A program made the translations under genes and the position numbers. From the NCBI GenBank assembly GCA_034509735.1, contig JACGWO010000001.1, forward strand, positions 11,486,854-11,550,853: a stretch of DNA of 64,000 bases. The letters run 5' to 3'. The stretch is from Sesamum alatum. Its lineage: Eukaryota > Streptophyta > Magnoliopsida > Lamiales > Pedaliaceae. The notes below the pieces were generated by a model that saw only the letters and a program-made list of their open reading frames with translations, was not told where the DNA came from and did not search any database. This document shows positions 25,401 through 38,900 of this stretch, one piece after another. Numbering within the stretch: the first letter of the stretch is position 1; each line of letters begins with the position of its first letter.

Positions 25401-28400
25401 GTTCTTAAGATTCCTCCCATCAGCAGTCAGATTTATTAGGCAGTCATTTTTTGAAATCAATGTCTTGCGTATCTCCTCAAGTGATGAAGATATTTCGGGC
25501 CAGTCATCATCAACTTTCTTTTCGAGAGCTTGTAAATATTCCAGGTAGCTGAAAGCACATGTTAATATTAGTTAGGGCCATATACAACTTTTGAAGTATG
25601 AACCATGGACGAAAAGTGAAGGTATTCATCTCAAGGCTTTAAAAGCCAATAGTGACAGCTGAAATTCAGTCCCGGGCCCACAGAGATAAACAAGAATGAA
25701 ATATTATAAAAGAAAATTAGACATCAACATCGACATGCTTTCCAAATATCACATAATGCAATAAAAGGTGAAAATTAGACTCCAAACAAATTAACCTGAC
25801 ACCACCCATTTGTTCAGAGATCCAACCAGCAACATTGAGCTTTGCATCCATCCTTGCAGCTGCAATGCTATGTCCACTGCCTCTTAATCGATTCTGGAAA
25901 TCAACAATTAACATGACTTAGTTGAAGAAGGCAAATTAGTCTCAATTCTCTCAGAGATCAATATACACCTCCATTCTTGCTTTGCTTTGAGAAACAAACT
26001 GCTTAAACCGCTTCTGATCGGTCAATTGAACATCTTGAAGAACACGGTTGACCTACAGTTGACAATTTCAACAAGCGAATCAATCAATCTCCAGTTGTTT
26101 CTGAGAAATTTGAATAAGAAAGAGACAGTTGAGGACCAAAGCATGTTTTCCCATTGAGCTACGACAGTTGGTTTCATTAGAAAATGACAAAACAAGACCT
26201 GCCATTCAATTCAATAAAACCAAAACTAGAAACAAGGCAACAGGGATAAATATGCGCACAAGTCCAGTATTCCCCAAGTAGGCATTATCATACATAAATA
26301 TGAGAGATGCACAAGAAATACACCAAACTAAATGGAAGGTATAAACACAAGCATATTACATGGAATTGGAACGACAGAAGGAACTCCAATAGGTACCTTG
26401 GGTCATGGCTTAGTTACAGTAGACTATACAAACTATTTATGTAAAAAACTGGCTTCCAAGTATCATCACCTACCAACGCAGTATTCTCCAACATAGTTCA
26501 AATAAATCTTACACAAATTCATTCAAGCAAAAGAAAAAAGGTAGAATCAATAGCCATATATCAAGGGGGTTCTGCAACCATAACCCTTCACCAGAACCTA
26601 CAGTGAACTCAGATGACAGTCATAGATAATTCAGGCTCAAAGAGTGGTAGCTGCAAATTACTGTCGTGAAGAACACAAGTTCACAATTTTCCCTATTCCC
26701 CTCCTGATGTCGTAAAGATAAATGGCACATACACATATCATTAAAGATTCAATTGGCTATTTGATCTTGTAAATGGAGCAACGGATACATGCACGTCTAG
26801 ACAAGGTGTTAGCAAGTTCTCTAGTTTAGCATAGTTATCCTATTAAATATTTAGGTACTCTTATGAACATGCCTATGAGCAGGCAAGTTGTAGGTGGAGA
26901 AAACTTCATGAGATTTTTCTTAACAAGTTAACAAGAATGTAAAGGAAAGCAAAATATTTAATGATTAGATAATCATAAAAATGGGATAGAAAATTTAGCA
27001 CCTTGACGCAGCATGCATTTGTTTGATTGCACATTCAAAAATTTATCACATCATGGAAAAGAAGTCATAGCAGAAGTCCAGATTGTAGATGAATGAAACA
27101 TCATGATAACATTGTTATAACCCTCCACCAACTTGACAAGTGACAATGGTGTGGATGCTCAATTCGCATGTAATTAAATTACCAAGAAAAATACCAGAAA
27201 TTACCAGGTTAAATAAATCTTCAACACGTTCTGACATAGCTTTGCCTCGAACAATTATATGGCTGCAGGGATCTTCCTTCCCTCGAACTGATGATGTCAA
27301 AGGATATACTGATATCCCACCAGTTTTTCTTCCAATTAATTGGTTCAGTTGTACAAAATCCAAATCTTTAGTACCCATCTCCAGCAGTGACTGGCTGTTG
27401 ACACAGCATATCATATCAATTTAATGTTTGATTTGATGATGAGAGAATTACCATGAAACTACTAAAGCCAACAGAAAACAAAAACAATTGCCTTCAGTAT
27501 CTCACATGGATTCCATTCTTGATATCTAAATTTCTATTACAAGAGTGGTGACAACCTTAAGGTTCAACAATTATACTCCACAAGGAGGGGTAAGGTTACA
27601 AAATTAGTCATATTCATAACTATGGCATTCTAAGCACATAAAAACAAATTAATATCCCCGGGTTTCCTTCTTCAAATATTACACCATAAAGATCTTAAAG
27701 CTGTTATGGTTTTTCTTAAGTATGTACCCTTTAATCATACTAATAAATGGACACTGGTTGCCATCAGACATTCTGCTTTCTTCAGCCATTGATGGATGTC
27801 TGTGTATACTCATACTCATAGACCAATAATGGAAAGATGTAAAATTAACACATTGTGCTCCGTTCAGTAGATTCATAAAGGCTGTAGAATAGCCATTCAT
27901 TCTTGGCACATTTTTTTTTTTAAATTCAAGAGAGAAATAATCGAAAATGCATGATTTATAAAAGTTCAAGCCGAGCCTCAGTCTAAACAGCTTGGGTCAC
28001 TCTGCTTGACTGACTGCCCTGATGTAGTTCACTTTGGAGGTAATATGCATGGGCACTTCAGACTTAGATAACCAAATTTACTGACAGTTATGGTGGTATA
28101 GCCCATGTAATGGACATGACATAGTTGCATCCATCACATGAAGAGGGGGGAGACGACCAAAGATGGTTGGTTTTCTGATACTGATCTATGAATATGGTTT
28201 TCTCTTTGCAAGACTGAAGGCATCTCAGATGGTTGTCACAACAGTGGTACTATGGGGAAAAAGGAGGTTCTAGGAATGATTTACTTAACAGAATTAACAG
28301 TTTTTTAAGAAATATATCTATGAAAAATGCAGTTGGTTCCAAAAAGAGGGGTTGTGGAACAATTACTAGTTGCCATCTCACCAGAATAATGGTACCAATG

Positions 28401-31400
28401 GAAGAAGCTCTTGCTTCAAAGATCTCATATTGAAAACAACTTCAGCATATAGAACATCATTGGTGAAGAGATCATGTTGCAAGACCTTTACCCCATTGAT
28501 ATCACCAACCTACAATTGGAAGCAATGAACTTTATGTCATTAGAAAAGGAGAAGAAATTAACAGAAGGAATGTTTATAGGATTGTCACCATCTCATCACC
28601 TCAGTAGGAACGTGTATAGGCTTTTTAGGAATGTCTTGTAAAGAAAGGCTTGGTACGCATTTTAGAGCTTCTGGTGGATCAGGAGTCTCCTGTTTCAACT
28701 TAAGTTCATGTGTTGCGCGAGCAAGTTCAGCAAGATCCTCCTGGGTCATGCTAGCTCTCACCTTTGCCAAATTTTCTTTCTCAGCTGCTTCATCTCGAGA
28801 AGCCTTCTCTGGATCAGGCTGTTAATAACATCAACAAGCGTATGAAATAGCCATGTCATATTGCATCTAGCTAAAATCAGAAGTAGCAAGAAAAGATTAC
28901 CTGCATCTCAATAGTTACACGGTGTGGGTTATTCAAAATGAATTTTTCTATTAAAGGAGCAAAGACTGCTTTGGAGCCTTCCTCAGCTATTCTAGCTTTC
29001 AATGCCTTTAAAGGTTCCTGATACTTTAATGGCTCGAAGGGATCCATATCATAAATCCAGTTCCCCTGTCACATAATAAGTTCTGATGAGAATATTTCAG
29101 ATTTCCAAAGGTTAAAAGAGAAAAGGGAGCAGAGAAGAAACCAAGTTAATAAAGATACAATAACAATATACGACTCCTTACAATGGACCGAAGCATCAGT
29201 GCTAAGCCACGAGGAAATGATCCGGTATTGTTTTCTCTGAGAGAAAACTCAATTGTATTCATTGATGCTTCTACAGCATCAGAATGGAAGCCTTCTTCTG
29301 CCAGCTTTTTGAGTGTACCCATGACCAATTCTTCTACTTTTTGAATGTTATCTTCTGATACACCTTTTAGGCCAATACTAAACTGAGGCTGAAGGAGCTC
29401 ATCTTCAACCCCCCCACCAACAATAGCATCACCCAGACCACTCTCCAGCAGGATTTTTCTCAAAGGAGAAGCAGGAGTTCCCAACATTAAATGATCAAGA
29501 AAACCCATGGCCAGCTCAGTCTCCAAATCTAGAGGTGTTTCAGAGAGGAGCCAATTAAGGCACACCATGTGCTTCTTTTTCAGGTCATCCCCTTCAGCAG
29601 CAGGATATTTTTCAACAATCCTAACTGGCTCAGAGAACAGTTTCTGAGAGCCAACTCTTGATTCCTCAGCAGCTGAATTTGCTTCAAACATGTCTAGATA
29701 TTCTGCAGGGGAAAACATGGGAAATGTAATGTAACAAGCTTCAAATTAAGGCCAACTGCATAATTGGTTCATTAGAGGGCATAATGATAAAGCAACAAAC
29801 AGAAGGATGCAGAGTTTCTTCATAAAACTTCCATCTAACATCATATCACATGAACCCTTGCAACAGACAAATACGCATGCATAATCTTATATAGGTACTC
29901 ACAGTTATATTAGGAGCCTATCATATGGAGGATACTCAGTCTCGACAGATTTCCTGAACTGTCTCCAAATTGCTAATATTACTTTTTCCATATGCGTGAT
30001 TTGAATTAGACCCAAAAACCAACAAACAATAACAAATCAGATTAACATAATTACATACCACTTAAAATTCGTAGCCGTTCATTTGGATCATCATCTCCAT
30101 AAAACCATATCCTGGCATTGCTGGGATGGTAATATTACGGTGGAACTCCTGTAAATAAATAGAACACATGATGAACAAAGCAACATCTAGTGCCCATATA
30201 CATTTGATTAAATTGTGTAGAAAGATAAACTTCACCGAGAATTAACAATGGAGCCACACTTCCAGTAATCACTTTTCTCGCATACGTATGATTTCCATAA
30301 ACTAAATACAGAAGAACTGCAGAACTAACCTATCCAAACTTCCATATTTGCTGCAGACATGTGAAGTACTACTTTATAGTATTCAATCAAAATAGAAGAC
30401 ATGGCAAAACCAAGCATTGTAAACATCGTAATACATGTACCTACCTCCATATTCCACAAAGATGTATTTATCTGTGCACGATGCATGCGAATATATATGA
30501 CATATGAGCTTGCAGAGTGTGAATATTATGTCCCTTAGGCCTCAATTCGCCTTGGAGTAATTGTCAGAGAAAATTTCACTGTATTGTGACTTTGTAATGC
30601 ATTTTCAAAGATGATTAAGGATTAATGCCCACTCTGCAGATAGAAACACAGAGGCCGGGTGGGGGTTCTCATGGAAAGAGAAAAGATCCAGTAAGATATG
30701 CATGTTCACATATTCAAGTACATTTAAGTTTTATAAAACTTCTTACTGTTCAGAAAATAATTTTGGGATCAATTAACAAGCAACTGGAAGTACTCTTTGA
30801 CTTTGTCTAGGTGAAATATCTGATCCTCTATGTTATTCATCTCATAGAATTTTCAACAAGTAATTATTTCAGTCAAGGAGAATGCAAAGGAAAGACAAAC
30901 AATAAATTAACAAAACAAATATCTACCATAAAATGCAATTATTAACACAACGGACAGGAAATCAACCTGGAATTCCTCAAAGGTAAGTTTGGGAATAACT
31001 TGTGGATCACCACCACTGTCAACGCCATAAGTATTGTCAGGACAAAGAGCCTGCAGAGAAGTTACTAAAGGAATTAAAACCCCGATTGCTCATTTTACTA
31101 TGTTCTCTGTAAATAAACCTCAACAGCAAAACACACATCAAGTGCTCTTTTATTCATTTTTTTCATCCTTAAAAGAACGCATAAGATAAATCATGGGATA
31201 ATAGCATCAACATATTTCACCAACCTCAATTCAGTTAGAAAGAGAAGCTTACCTGTTGGGAAGCTCGGCCTAGTATGCTATCAGGCTGAGAATAAACACC
31301 TTTCATCTCATTGAAAACAACACCTGGGAGTAGACCACATAAACAGTTATCGGTGATGTGAAGCATTTCTCGGCCCTTCTATGAATGGATTGTGAAGATA

Positions 31401-33521
31401 TCCAGGGGGGTTGGCACCAAAGACAATAAAATGCTAGGGGCAAATACCAACCTTTGTAGGTTATGTCCTCTGAGGGGTCATTCAGTTCATAATGCCAACC
31501 TTCTTGTTGAAATGTTTTAATGTCGTCCACACATTTAGGGAAAAAGACTGCATCCAAGTATACATCAACCAAGTTATAGAAATCCTGCATCAAACCAGTA
31601 ACCACAAGTTAGTTAAAATGTGATCTTAAATTTCTGTGCTTTCACGGATTAAAGGACAAGACCTTTGTATTTGTGGAAGCAACAGGATAGCAAGTCCTAT
31701 CAGGATATGTGAAAGCATTCAGAAATGTGTGCAAGCTTCCTTTCAACAACTCAACAAATGGTTCTTTCAAGGGATACTTCCTTGAACCACATAATACACT
31801 ATGCTCCAAAATGTGAGGAATTCCTGTTGAATCTTTTCTGCATCAACAAATTGGCGTGCCAGAACATCAAGGCTTATCCATAATAAATCAGAAATCAGAA
31901 CAGAATTTGGTGAAGGAAAAGTAACTTGATACACTCTTTACTAATTTTACTCTTTCGTAATGATAATTGCATTTATTAAATCAATATTCTTATGTGATGC
32001 AAAAAAGGCAGATTAGTTCAGGAGCATTACAGCAACAGAAATCCAAGCAGAACAAGCACTCTTGATTAAGAAGAGCTTGTGCCACAAGGAGAGCTCTATT
32101 TGAACTCCACAACCAGGAACCTTGAGTTCGTACGAGTGAATCTGACTCAGTAGCCTGAGAATTTAGTTTTGTTACTGTTCTATAGGATGTTTCTCTAATT
32201 CGAAGTATTAATTTAGATTTTCGATGGAGTTGTTATTTTACAAGCAGATGTTAAAGAATAATAAAACATTTTCAGGCTCTCATTATGAAGGTCTCTAGTG
32301 GAGTTTTAAGAAGATAGTTCTTCTCTTGTTTATTCTTCCGCTTCTTTATCTAGACAAGAATAAAGCATTTCCTGGAAAACGTTTCCATTTTCTCAGTAAT
32401 CAAGGTCCAGGGAATGGTTCCCATAAAAAATAGTGATCCACAATGATCATTCTGCAACGTACAGGCATAAACAAGTTAAATATTATTTCAAGGATGTCAT
32501 CTTCAGACACAAACACGGACAAGCATGACCTCTACTTCAGTGGGACATGACTATAATGAAACTAATAAAAGTAACTCCATCTTCGTCATCATTGCTCTAA
32601 CTCAAAGAAAGCCACTACAGCTCTCTGGCACCAACAACCAAACGTCGTGCATTATCAGCCTGCAACATTGCAAGCTAAGGAATGCTTTCTCCTAGTTTAA
32701 CAATCTAATGCTCTCTATATCCAAATTTGAATTCTTTTTCTGAACATCTTAAGTTTTAAATGCAAGATTCTTCCCGTCGTGGTAACACTCAAAAACCTAG
32801 CAATCACTGAATCATGTAAGTTAAGTAACAACACTCTAAAATAAGAACTATTTGCACTCAAAAGGAAACATAAACATTATTAGAACATGCCTAATACAAC
32901 AGTTTTAAGTCAATGGAAAAGCAATCAGCAAACCGGAGAACATATTTAACTAATCATCAATTGTCAGAGAAACACTTACGGAGGAGTCCGGAAAACAATG
33001 CCGAAGACTTTATTCTCGTCTTCGTTGGAAACTGACATGACCTCAGCCCCAGTCTTCTTGTGCTTATACAACACCGCTCTAGATTTACACTCCTCAATAA
33101 ATTCATCCGATACCTTCTCGAACCCAAGCTTCTCCGCCACGTCATCATCCGCTCCCAAAACCTCTGAATATTTAACAAAACAGTAATAACAACAATCAGA
33201 TTAGGTCAAATACTCACAGAGTGAACAGAAGATTAATCACTCGAGGTTACCAGGGGAAGACTGCGCAGACGAAGTGGCGACGGCGCGGACCGATAGAGAG
33301 CTGAAGTGTCTACTCAGTTGAAGAGAAGGACGAGAGACAGATGAGATAAACCCGAGGTGTCTGCGGAGGAGAGAGCGCTGATGGACGTTGGGGACCAAAC
33401 GGTGGCGTCTGGGGAGGCGAGCGAGGCGGTTGACGGAGCGGGAGAACAATCTGGCAGAGGATGCGAGCGTTGAGGAAGAAGAGGAGGAGGAGAGAGAGCG
33501 CAAGAGCACCGCCCTCTCCAT
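22480..33521 (-). CDS. PREP: Presequence protease, chloroplast/mitochondrial (M16C metalloprotease)
   Basis: PREP degrades cleaved targeting peptides in mitochondria and plastids. There are 19 exons from 33251-33521 to 22480-22621, including 31663-31837, 29182-29702, 28600-28818, 25284-25548 and 24777-24957, about 1078 residues if the frame is intact. The N-terminus (about 90 residues) is Ser/Arg-rich and looks like a transit peptide. The inverted zinc motif HILEH is at about residues 160-164 (31801-31815), with the distal glutamate region GVVFNEMKG in the 31253-31323 exon. The C-terminal half keeps RVRVSGGAYGGF, known to complete the active site, and the end RPDFFKVKKAL. One exon (30059-30148) is 90 bp where the frame needs 91. 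After EFHR the frame slips before YYHPSNARIWFYGDDDP, so the read sequence would stop at the end of that exon. This is either a real null allele or a sequence error. Confidence 0.93.
23807..24624. mobile_element. Non-autonomous hAT-type element in a PREP intron
   Basis: An 818 bp element flanked by a perfect 8-base duplication, cttttttg, at 23799-23806 and 24625-24632. Its ends are imperfect inverted repeats: TAGGGGTGCCAAT on the left, and TAGATGTGGCAAATGGGT as the complement of the right. An 8 bp duplication with TAGGGGTGGCAA-like ends is characteristic of plant hAT elements. Subterminal regions are rich in gggttgggt / aacccaaccc repeats. The middle is AT-rich and has no transposase. It lies in the intron between the 24777-24957 and 23351-23422 exons. 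Confidence 0.88.
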
Positions 33522-34313
33522 CGGCGCTTCGAAGAAACGAAAAGTGGCTGAAAGGTTGAAGATGAGAGGAGAAATTGTACACTACACTGCACAGATAACA
33601 ATATCTACTCCTACCTGTGTGTTGTGTTATTGGGGTTTATGATGGGGAGGGGAGGGAAAAAGGAAATATCAAGAATTTGTGGTGCTTTCTTGGGGAAAAA
33701 GAAGTGTGAAATTTTGTACTTTCATTATTATATTATAGGAGCGTGTGAATTATTCTGGTAGACCGTTTCGGACATCTTGCATGCTCCACGTCCTCTATTT
33801 TCCAAGTAATAAATATCAATTAAAAATAAATCAGCAACTTTTTAGTAATTTACTTTTTAGTTTGTCTTAAATAGGTACTAAATATTGTATCACACAGGGT
33901 CACAATTATGAGAAACCGTTTTTCTCTGGTATGAAAGCTTTCCCTCTTTGGAGAGGTATTTCTTCCCTAACTTTTAGGGTTTTTGTCCCCCATTCCCAAT
34001 TTAGAGACTACATCCTGTCCTCGATGGATTCTGGCTTCGTCATACACCGTGCTGCTATTATTTGGGGCCTGCCCTAGTTTTACTGCGATCGATTTTGGTC
34101 CTACGGTTCAGTTTTCTCGCTTTTCCTTTTCTTTTCCTTTTCTTTACTGCTCTGTTTTTCTGCTTTTCTGTCGTCTATTTTTCGTCGCCCTGTGTTTTTC
34201 TCCAATTACTACTGCTAGTTTTGCTTCGTTGTGGCTGATTTCCTGTAGGGGTGTTAGCGGACCTTCCTCGTGCTAGCTTTCACCTTGCTCCCCTATTTTT
34301 TCCCCTTTTGGCT

Positions 34314-35015
34314 ATGGAGTCTGAGCTGGGTCGGTTGGGCGCAGCGCTGTCCAATACTGAGGACGAGGAATCGGGCTTGGTCTTCCCCACGGGGCTGTGG
34401 CACGCCGAACCGTTAACCAGTGATTTTTTCGTGGTGGGCCGACTGTTATCCACAAAGTCTTTTCACCCGGAGGCTCTGCACAGTACACTGAAGTTGGCTT
34501 TTAATCCGGTGAGAGGAATGGAGTTTAAACTGATTGAAGGAGAATGCTTCCTCCTCAAGTTTTTTCACACGGTGGACAGGGCTCGTGTGTTGGATAGATG
34601 CCCTTGGGCGTATGACAAAAATCTGTTGGTTTTGGCACCGATGGAAGCCTCGGACGATCCGAATGTAGTGGATCTTGATTGGTGTGACTTTCATGTCCAT
34701 ATTCACGGCCTGCCGTTGGGAAAGATGACGAAGGAAATTGCTGCGTTCATTGGCAATCGAATGGGTAGGTACAAGGACGTGGACTTGGACAGTAAGGGTG
34801 ATTTGTGGGGGTCTTCGGTTCGTATCCGGGCGGCGATTAAAGTTACTCAGCCATTGCAGAGAGCCCTCAAGGTCCACACTGTGTTGGGGCACGAGCACTT
34901 GATCTCCTTCACGTATGAAAGGCTACCGAACTTCTGCTATTATTGTGGATGCCTGGGACATCTCTCCCGTCAGTGTGATCTTCAGTTTCGGATGGTTTCC
35001 AGGACCCGGGGATAA
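34314..35015 (+). pseudogene. LINE first frame: DUF4283 plus CCHC zinc knuckle
   Basis: Nucleic-acid-binding first protein of a plant LINE. The reading frame opens earlier (34251), but the ATG at 34314 (MESELGRLGAALSN) is the likely start. A DUF4283-type region (GECFLLKFFHTVDRARVLDR and DWCDFHVHIHGLPLG) leads to the knuckle CYYCGCLGHLSRQC, spaced Cx2Cx4Hx4C. The frame stops at 35013-35015. The family continuation DNLPYGHWLRA appears in another frame immediately after, so a frameshift near 35010 has cut the protein short. Confidence 0.85.
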
Positions 35016-35413
35016 CCTACCTTACGGACACTGGCTTCGTGCTGCAGCTCATTTGAACTACCGCGGAAGGAATAGAGGGACCTGGCCTGTGATTCTCAAG
35101 CTAGTTCCCGTCGTCCCCGTTTTGTGTCCCAAAGCTCCCTTCAATCCCAACCCCCCCCCCCAGCCTACTCCTCGTCGTGGCTCGGCCATATTTGGAGCCT
35201 TTGACTCCTTTTTCTCGCCCACAAAATCTGCCTCAACTCCCCTGCCAAATACTTCATCAGCCTCTGCCCCTGTTAGTCAAACCCCCTCCCCCCGAACCCG
35301 TACCTCCCCCTGCCCCCTCCCCATACAATTTTATTACTGACCTCAACATAGTCCCCCTTGCTCCAGAAAATTGCATAACCCCGTTGATGACTACGCCTCA
35401 GCCAACCCCAATC

Positions 35414-35861
35414 AGCCCCTTATCCCAACCCCAAGCCTACCCTACGGACTGGATACCCACCTCCACATTTCCCAACTTGCTCCCCACCACACATAAGCCC
35501 TGCCCACCTCCAAAAAGGCCAACCCCCGCTCCTGCAAATCCACCAAAGCTGTCCAACCTGGGCCCAGAATGATTCTGTCACAGAAATGATATTTGGTTGA
35601 TGAGTCTTCGAGCGATGAACATGAGACCCAGGGTCCGAGCCCCTTATCCCAACCCCAAGCCTACCCTACGGACTGGATACCCACCTCCACATTTCCCAAC
35701 CTGCTCCCCACCACACATAAGCCCTGCCCACCTCCAAAAAAGGCCAACCCCCGCTCCTGCAAATCCACCAAAGCTGTCCAACCTGGGCCCAGAATGATTC
35801 TGTCACAGAAACGATATTTGGTTGATGAGTCTTCGAGCGATGAACATGAGACCCAGGGTCC
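35414..35861 (+). repeat. Tandem duplication of about 224 bp in the LINE linker
   Basis: Two nearly identical copies in direct order, starting at 35414 and 35638, in the proline-rich linker between the first frame and the endonuclease. Differences I can see are a single-base length change in an A-run (caaaaaggcc versus caaaaaaggcc), aatgat versus aacgat and acttgc versus acctgc. High similarity implies the duplication is younger than most of the element's decay. Confidence 0.85.
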
Positions 35862-35944
35862 GAGTAAACTGTGTAGGATCTCTGAACCTTTGCAGAATGT
35901 TACCAATTTAGCGGTGGAGACTGCGGGCAGTCCCGTCGATCACC

Positions 35945-38900
35945 ATGAAGCTGCTCGTGTGGAACTGTCGGGGCCTAGGGGGACCCTGGACGGTTCAGCA
36001 CCTCGGACGTCTCATCCGAGAGAATAACCCCTCTGGTTTTCTTGGTCGAAACCAAGTATTCGTCTCGCCATATTGATTCATTGAAACGCAGTTTTGATAT
36101 GCATGGTATTTGTGTTCCGTCTAAGGGCCGGAGTGGTGGGTTGGCGATGTTATGGGTTCAGTCATTGAATGTGCTACTTCAAAGTACTCCAACAATCTCA
36201 TTGATGTTTCAGTTCAGAGTGGGGACAACAAGAGTTGTTGGCGGTTTACGGGTATTTATGGGGAACCGGACACGAACCACAGGGTGCGCACATGTAATCT
36301 TCTGTCTCGCCTCCATTCCCAATCGTCTCGGGCTTGGCTCTGCGCGGGTGATTACAATGAAATCTTATATCAGTCTGAGAAACTGGGCGGGTTACCTTGA
36401 CCCAATTGGCAGATTTAGAATTTCCGTACGACTTTAGAGGATAGTGGACTATTTGATATTGGTTATTTGGGGCCCCCATTCACTTGGAGCAACAGATGTC
36501 CCTACCCCCATACGGTCCAAGAACGACTGGATAGGGCCTGCGCAAATAGGGGATGGTCTCAGTTATTTCTGGATGCCTCAGTCTCACACATTCATACAAA
36601 CTGCTCGGACCACAAGGCTTTGCTTATTTCTTTGGCGGACAGATCAGCTTATGACAGGCACAATTCGCGTCCTTGGCGTTTTGAGGTAGCATGGTTACAG
36701 TCGGATCAGTGTGAGGGTGTTGTTGCGGAGAGCTGGAAGCATTTTTCGGGCTGTAATGGCACGGGGGTGGCAGCTCAGATTGAGTCGTGTCAACTGAATC
36801 TTCAGAGGTGGAGCAGGCGGGTTTTTCGAGTTGATAAACAGCGGACTCAGTTCTTGTAAAAGAGGCTTGAACGGCTGCTCTCGGGTCTGATCACATCTGC
36901 GGTTAGTCAAGAGATTTCGAGTATTAGGCAAGAGTTGGAAGAGGCTGTCGCCCACGCCGAAACTATTCGGCGACAGCGCAGCAAGGATCTTTGGCTTAGG
37001 GAGGGTGATTGGAACACGGGTTACTTTCATCGCCGGGCGAGCCAGCGGTTCCAAACCAATCTGATCTGAAAACTCAGAAATTCAGACGGGAGTTGGGTGG
37101 TGGATGAGGCTGATATTAAACAGTGCATTTGCTCTCACTTTGGGACTGTGTATGCCTCCAACCGACCGCAGATCGATGACATAGCCAAAGGGACGGAACA
37201 CCTACGGACTGTGGTGGATGCTAGTATGGCGGAGTCTTTGCTGCAACCCTACACGTCGTCTGAGGTCACAACAGCCCTCTTTCAAATGGCCCCGTTGAAA
37301 TCCCCGGGGCCGGACAGTATGGCTCCCTTTTTTTTCCAAACTTTTTGGCATATCGTTAGCTAGGATGTGATTGCGTGTGTCCTTAACTTGTTGAATGCTC
37401 ATGTTATGCCCCCGGGCTTAAATTCTACTCATATAGTCTTGATACCAAAGTGTAAGCATCCTGAATTTCTCACACAGTTTAGACCTATCAGTCTGTGTAA
37501 TGTGGTATACAAGATTGCATCCAAAACCATTGCAAATCGATTGAAAGTTTTCCTAGATAGGATCATTTCCCCAACCCAGTCGGCTTTTGTCCCAGGGAAA
37601 CTTATCTCTGATAACATCCTCCTTGCGTTCGAGCTAAATCATTTCATGAATACCAAAACTCGTGGTCGGCAAGGCTGGAAGGCCCTCAAACTTGATGTTA
37701 GCAAGGCCTATGTCAAGGTTGAATGGTCCTTCCTGGAACATGTGATGTCTAAACTAGGCTTTCCCTCCCCTTTTATATGCCTTATCATGCTTTGTGTGTC
37801 GTCTGTAACTTATTCTTTCATGCTTGGTGGTAAACAGTTTGGATCACTCACTCCGAAGAGGGGACTCCGTCAGGGGGACCCTCTCTCCCTTTATCTTTTT
37901 CTTCTCTGCACAGAAACTTTCAGTTCTCTTTTACAGAACGCCGAACATGAAGGTCGTATCCGATGAATGTCATCTGTCGAGGCCCCCCCTATTTCCCATA
38001 TCCTCTTTGCAGATAACACCTTGATTTTTTGTCAAGCTGCCCCGGAGAGTACGCGGGCTGTTCGAGAGGTGCTGGAGGTGTACCGGAGGGCCTCGGGACA
38101 GGAAATCAATTTCTCCAAGTCGTCGGTTGCTTTCAGCAGGAACACGGAGGAGACGGTTTGTCTCAATATTGCCGCGGACCTTACTATTCGACGGGAGAAC
38201 AAGATGGAGTTATACTTGGGGCTTCCCTCGCGGGTCGCTCGTTCCAAACGGGCGTTGTTTACCACTATCGGGGATCGTATCTGGCAACGCGTATCCGGCT
38301 GGGACGGGAAGCTCCTCTCTCAAGCGGGGAATGAGGTGCTAATTAAATCGCTGCTCCAAGCGATGCCAACTTACGCCATGGGGTGCTTTCGGTTATCGAT
38401 TACTCTACTACGGGAAATACATGGAATGATCGCCCAGTTTTGGTGGAGCAACTGCGGCAGAAACATGACTCATTGGGTCTCGTGGGATCGGCTATGTGAA
38501 AGCAAGTTGATGGGGGATTTGGGGTTTAGGCATCTCCGTTTGTTCAATCTTGCTATGTTGGCTAAGCAGTTATGGCGTATCTTGTGCTATCCAGAAAGGC
38601 TTCTTAGCAGAGTTTTGAAGGCCCGCTATTTCCCGTCCGGGGATGTCCTTTCTGCCACACTCGGCCGCCGTCCCTCTTTCACTTGGCGGAGTGTAATGGC
38701 TGCACATGGTCTCTTTCTGGCTGGTTGTAGATGGAGGGTGGGTTCGGGTGAAAGGATACGAGTTTGGTCGGATCCATGGCTTCTAAGACCCTGTTCGTTT
38801 AGGCCTTTTACCCCTGCCCCGGATTCGGCTGCGAACTTGACTGTCTCAGACCTGATTGATCCATTGTTCGGAGATTGGGACTTGCGTAAGGTCGAGGCCA

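Noticed and set aside
34446..34898. 150-codon minus-strand frame in the LINE
   Set aside because: It is the antisense shadow of the DUF4283 frame and has no family features.
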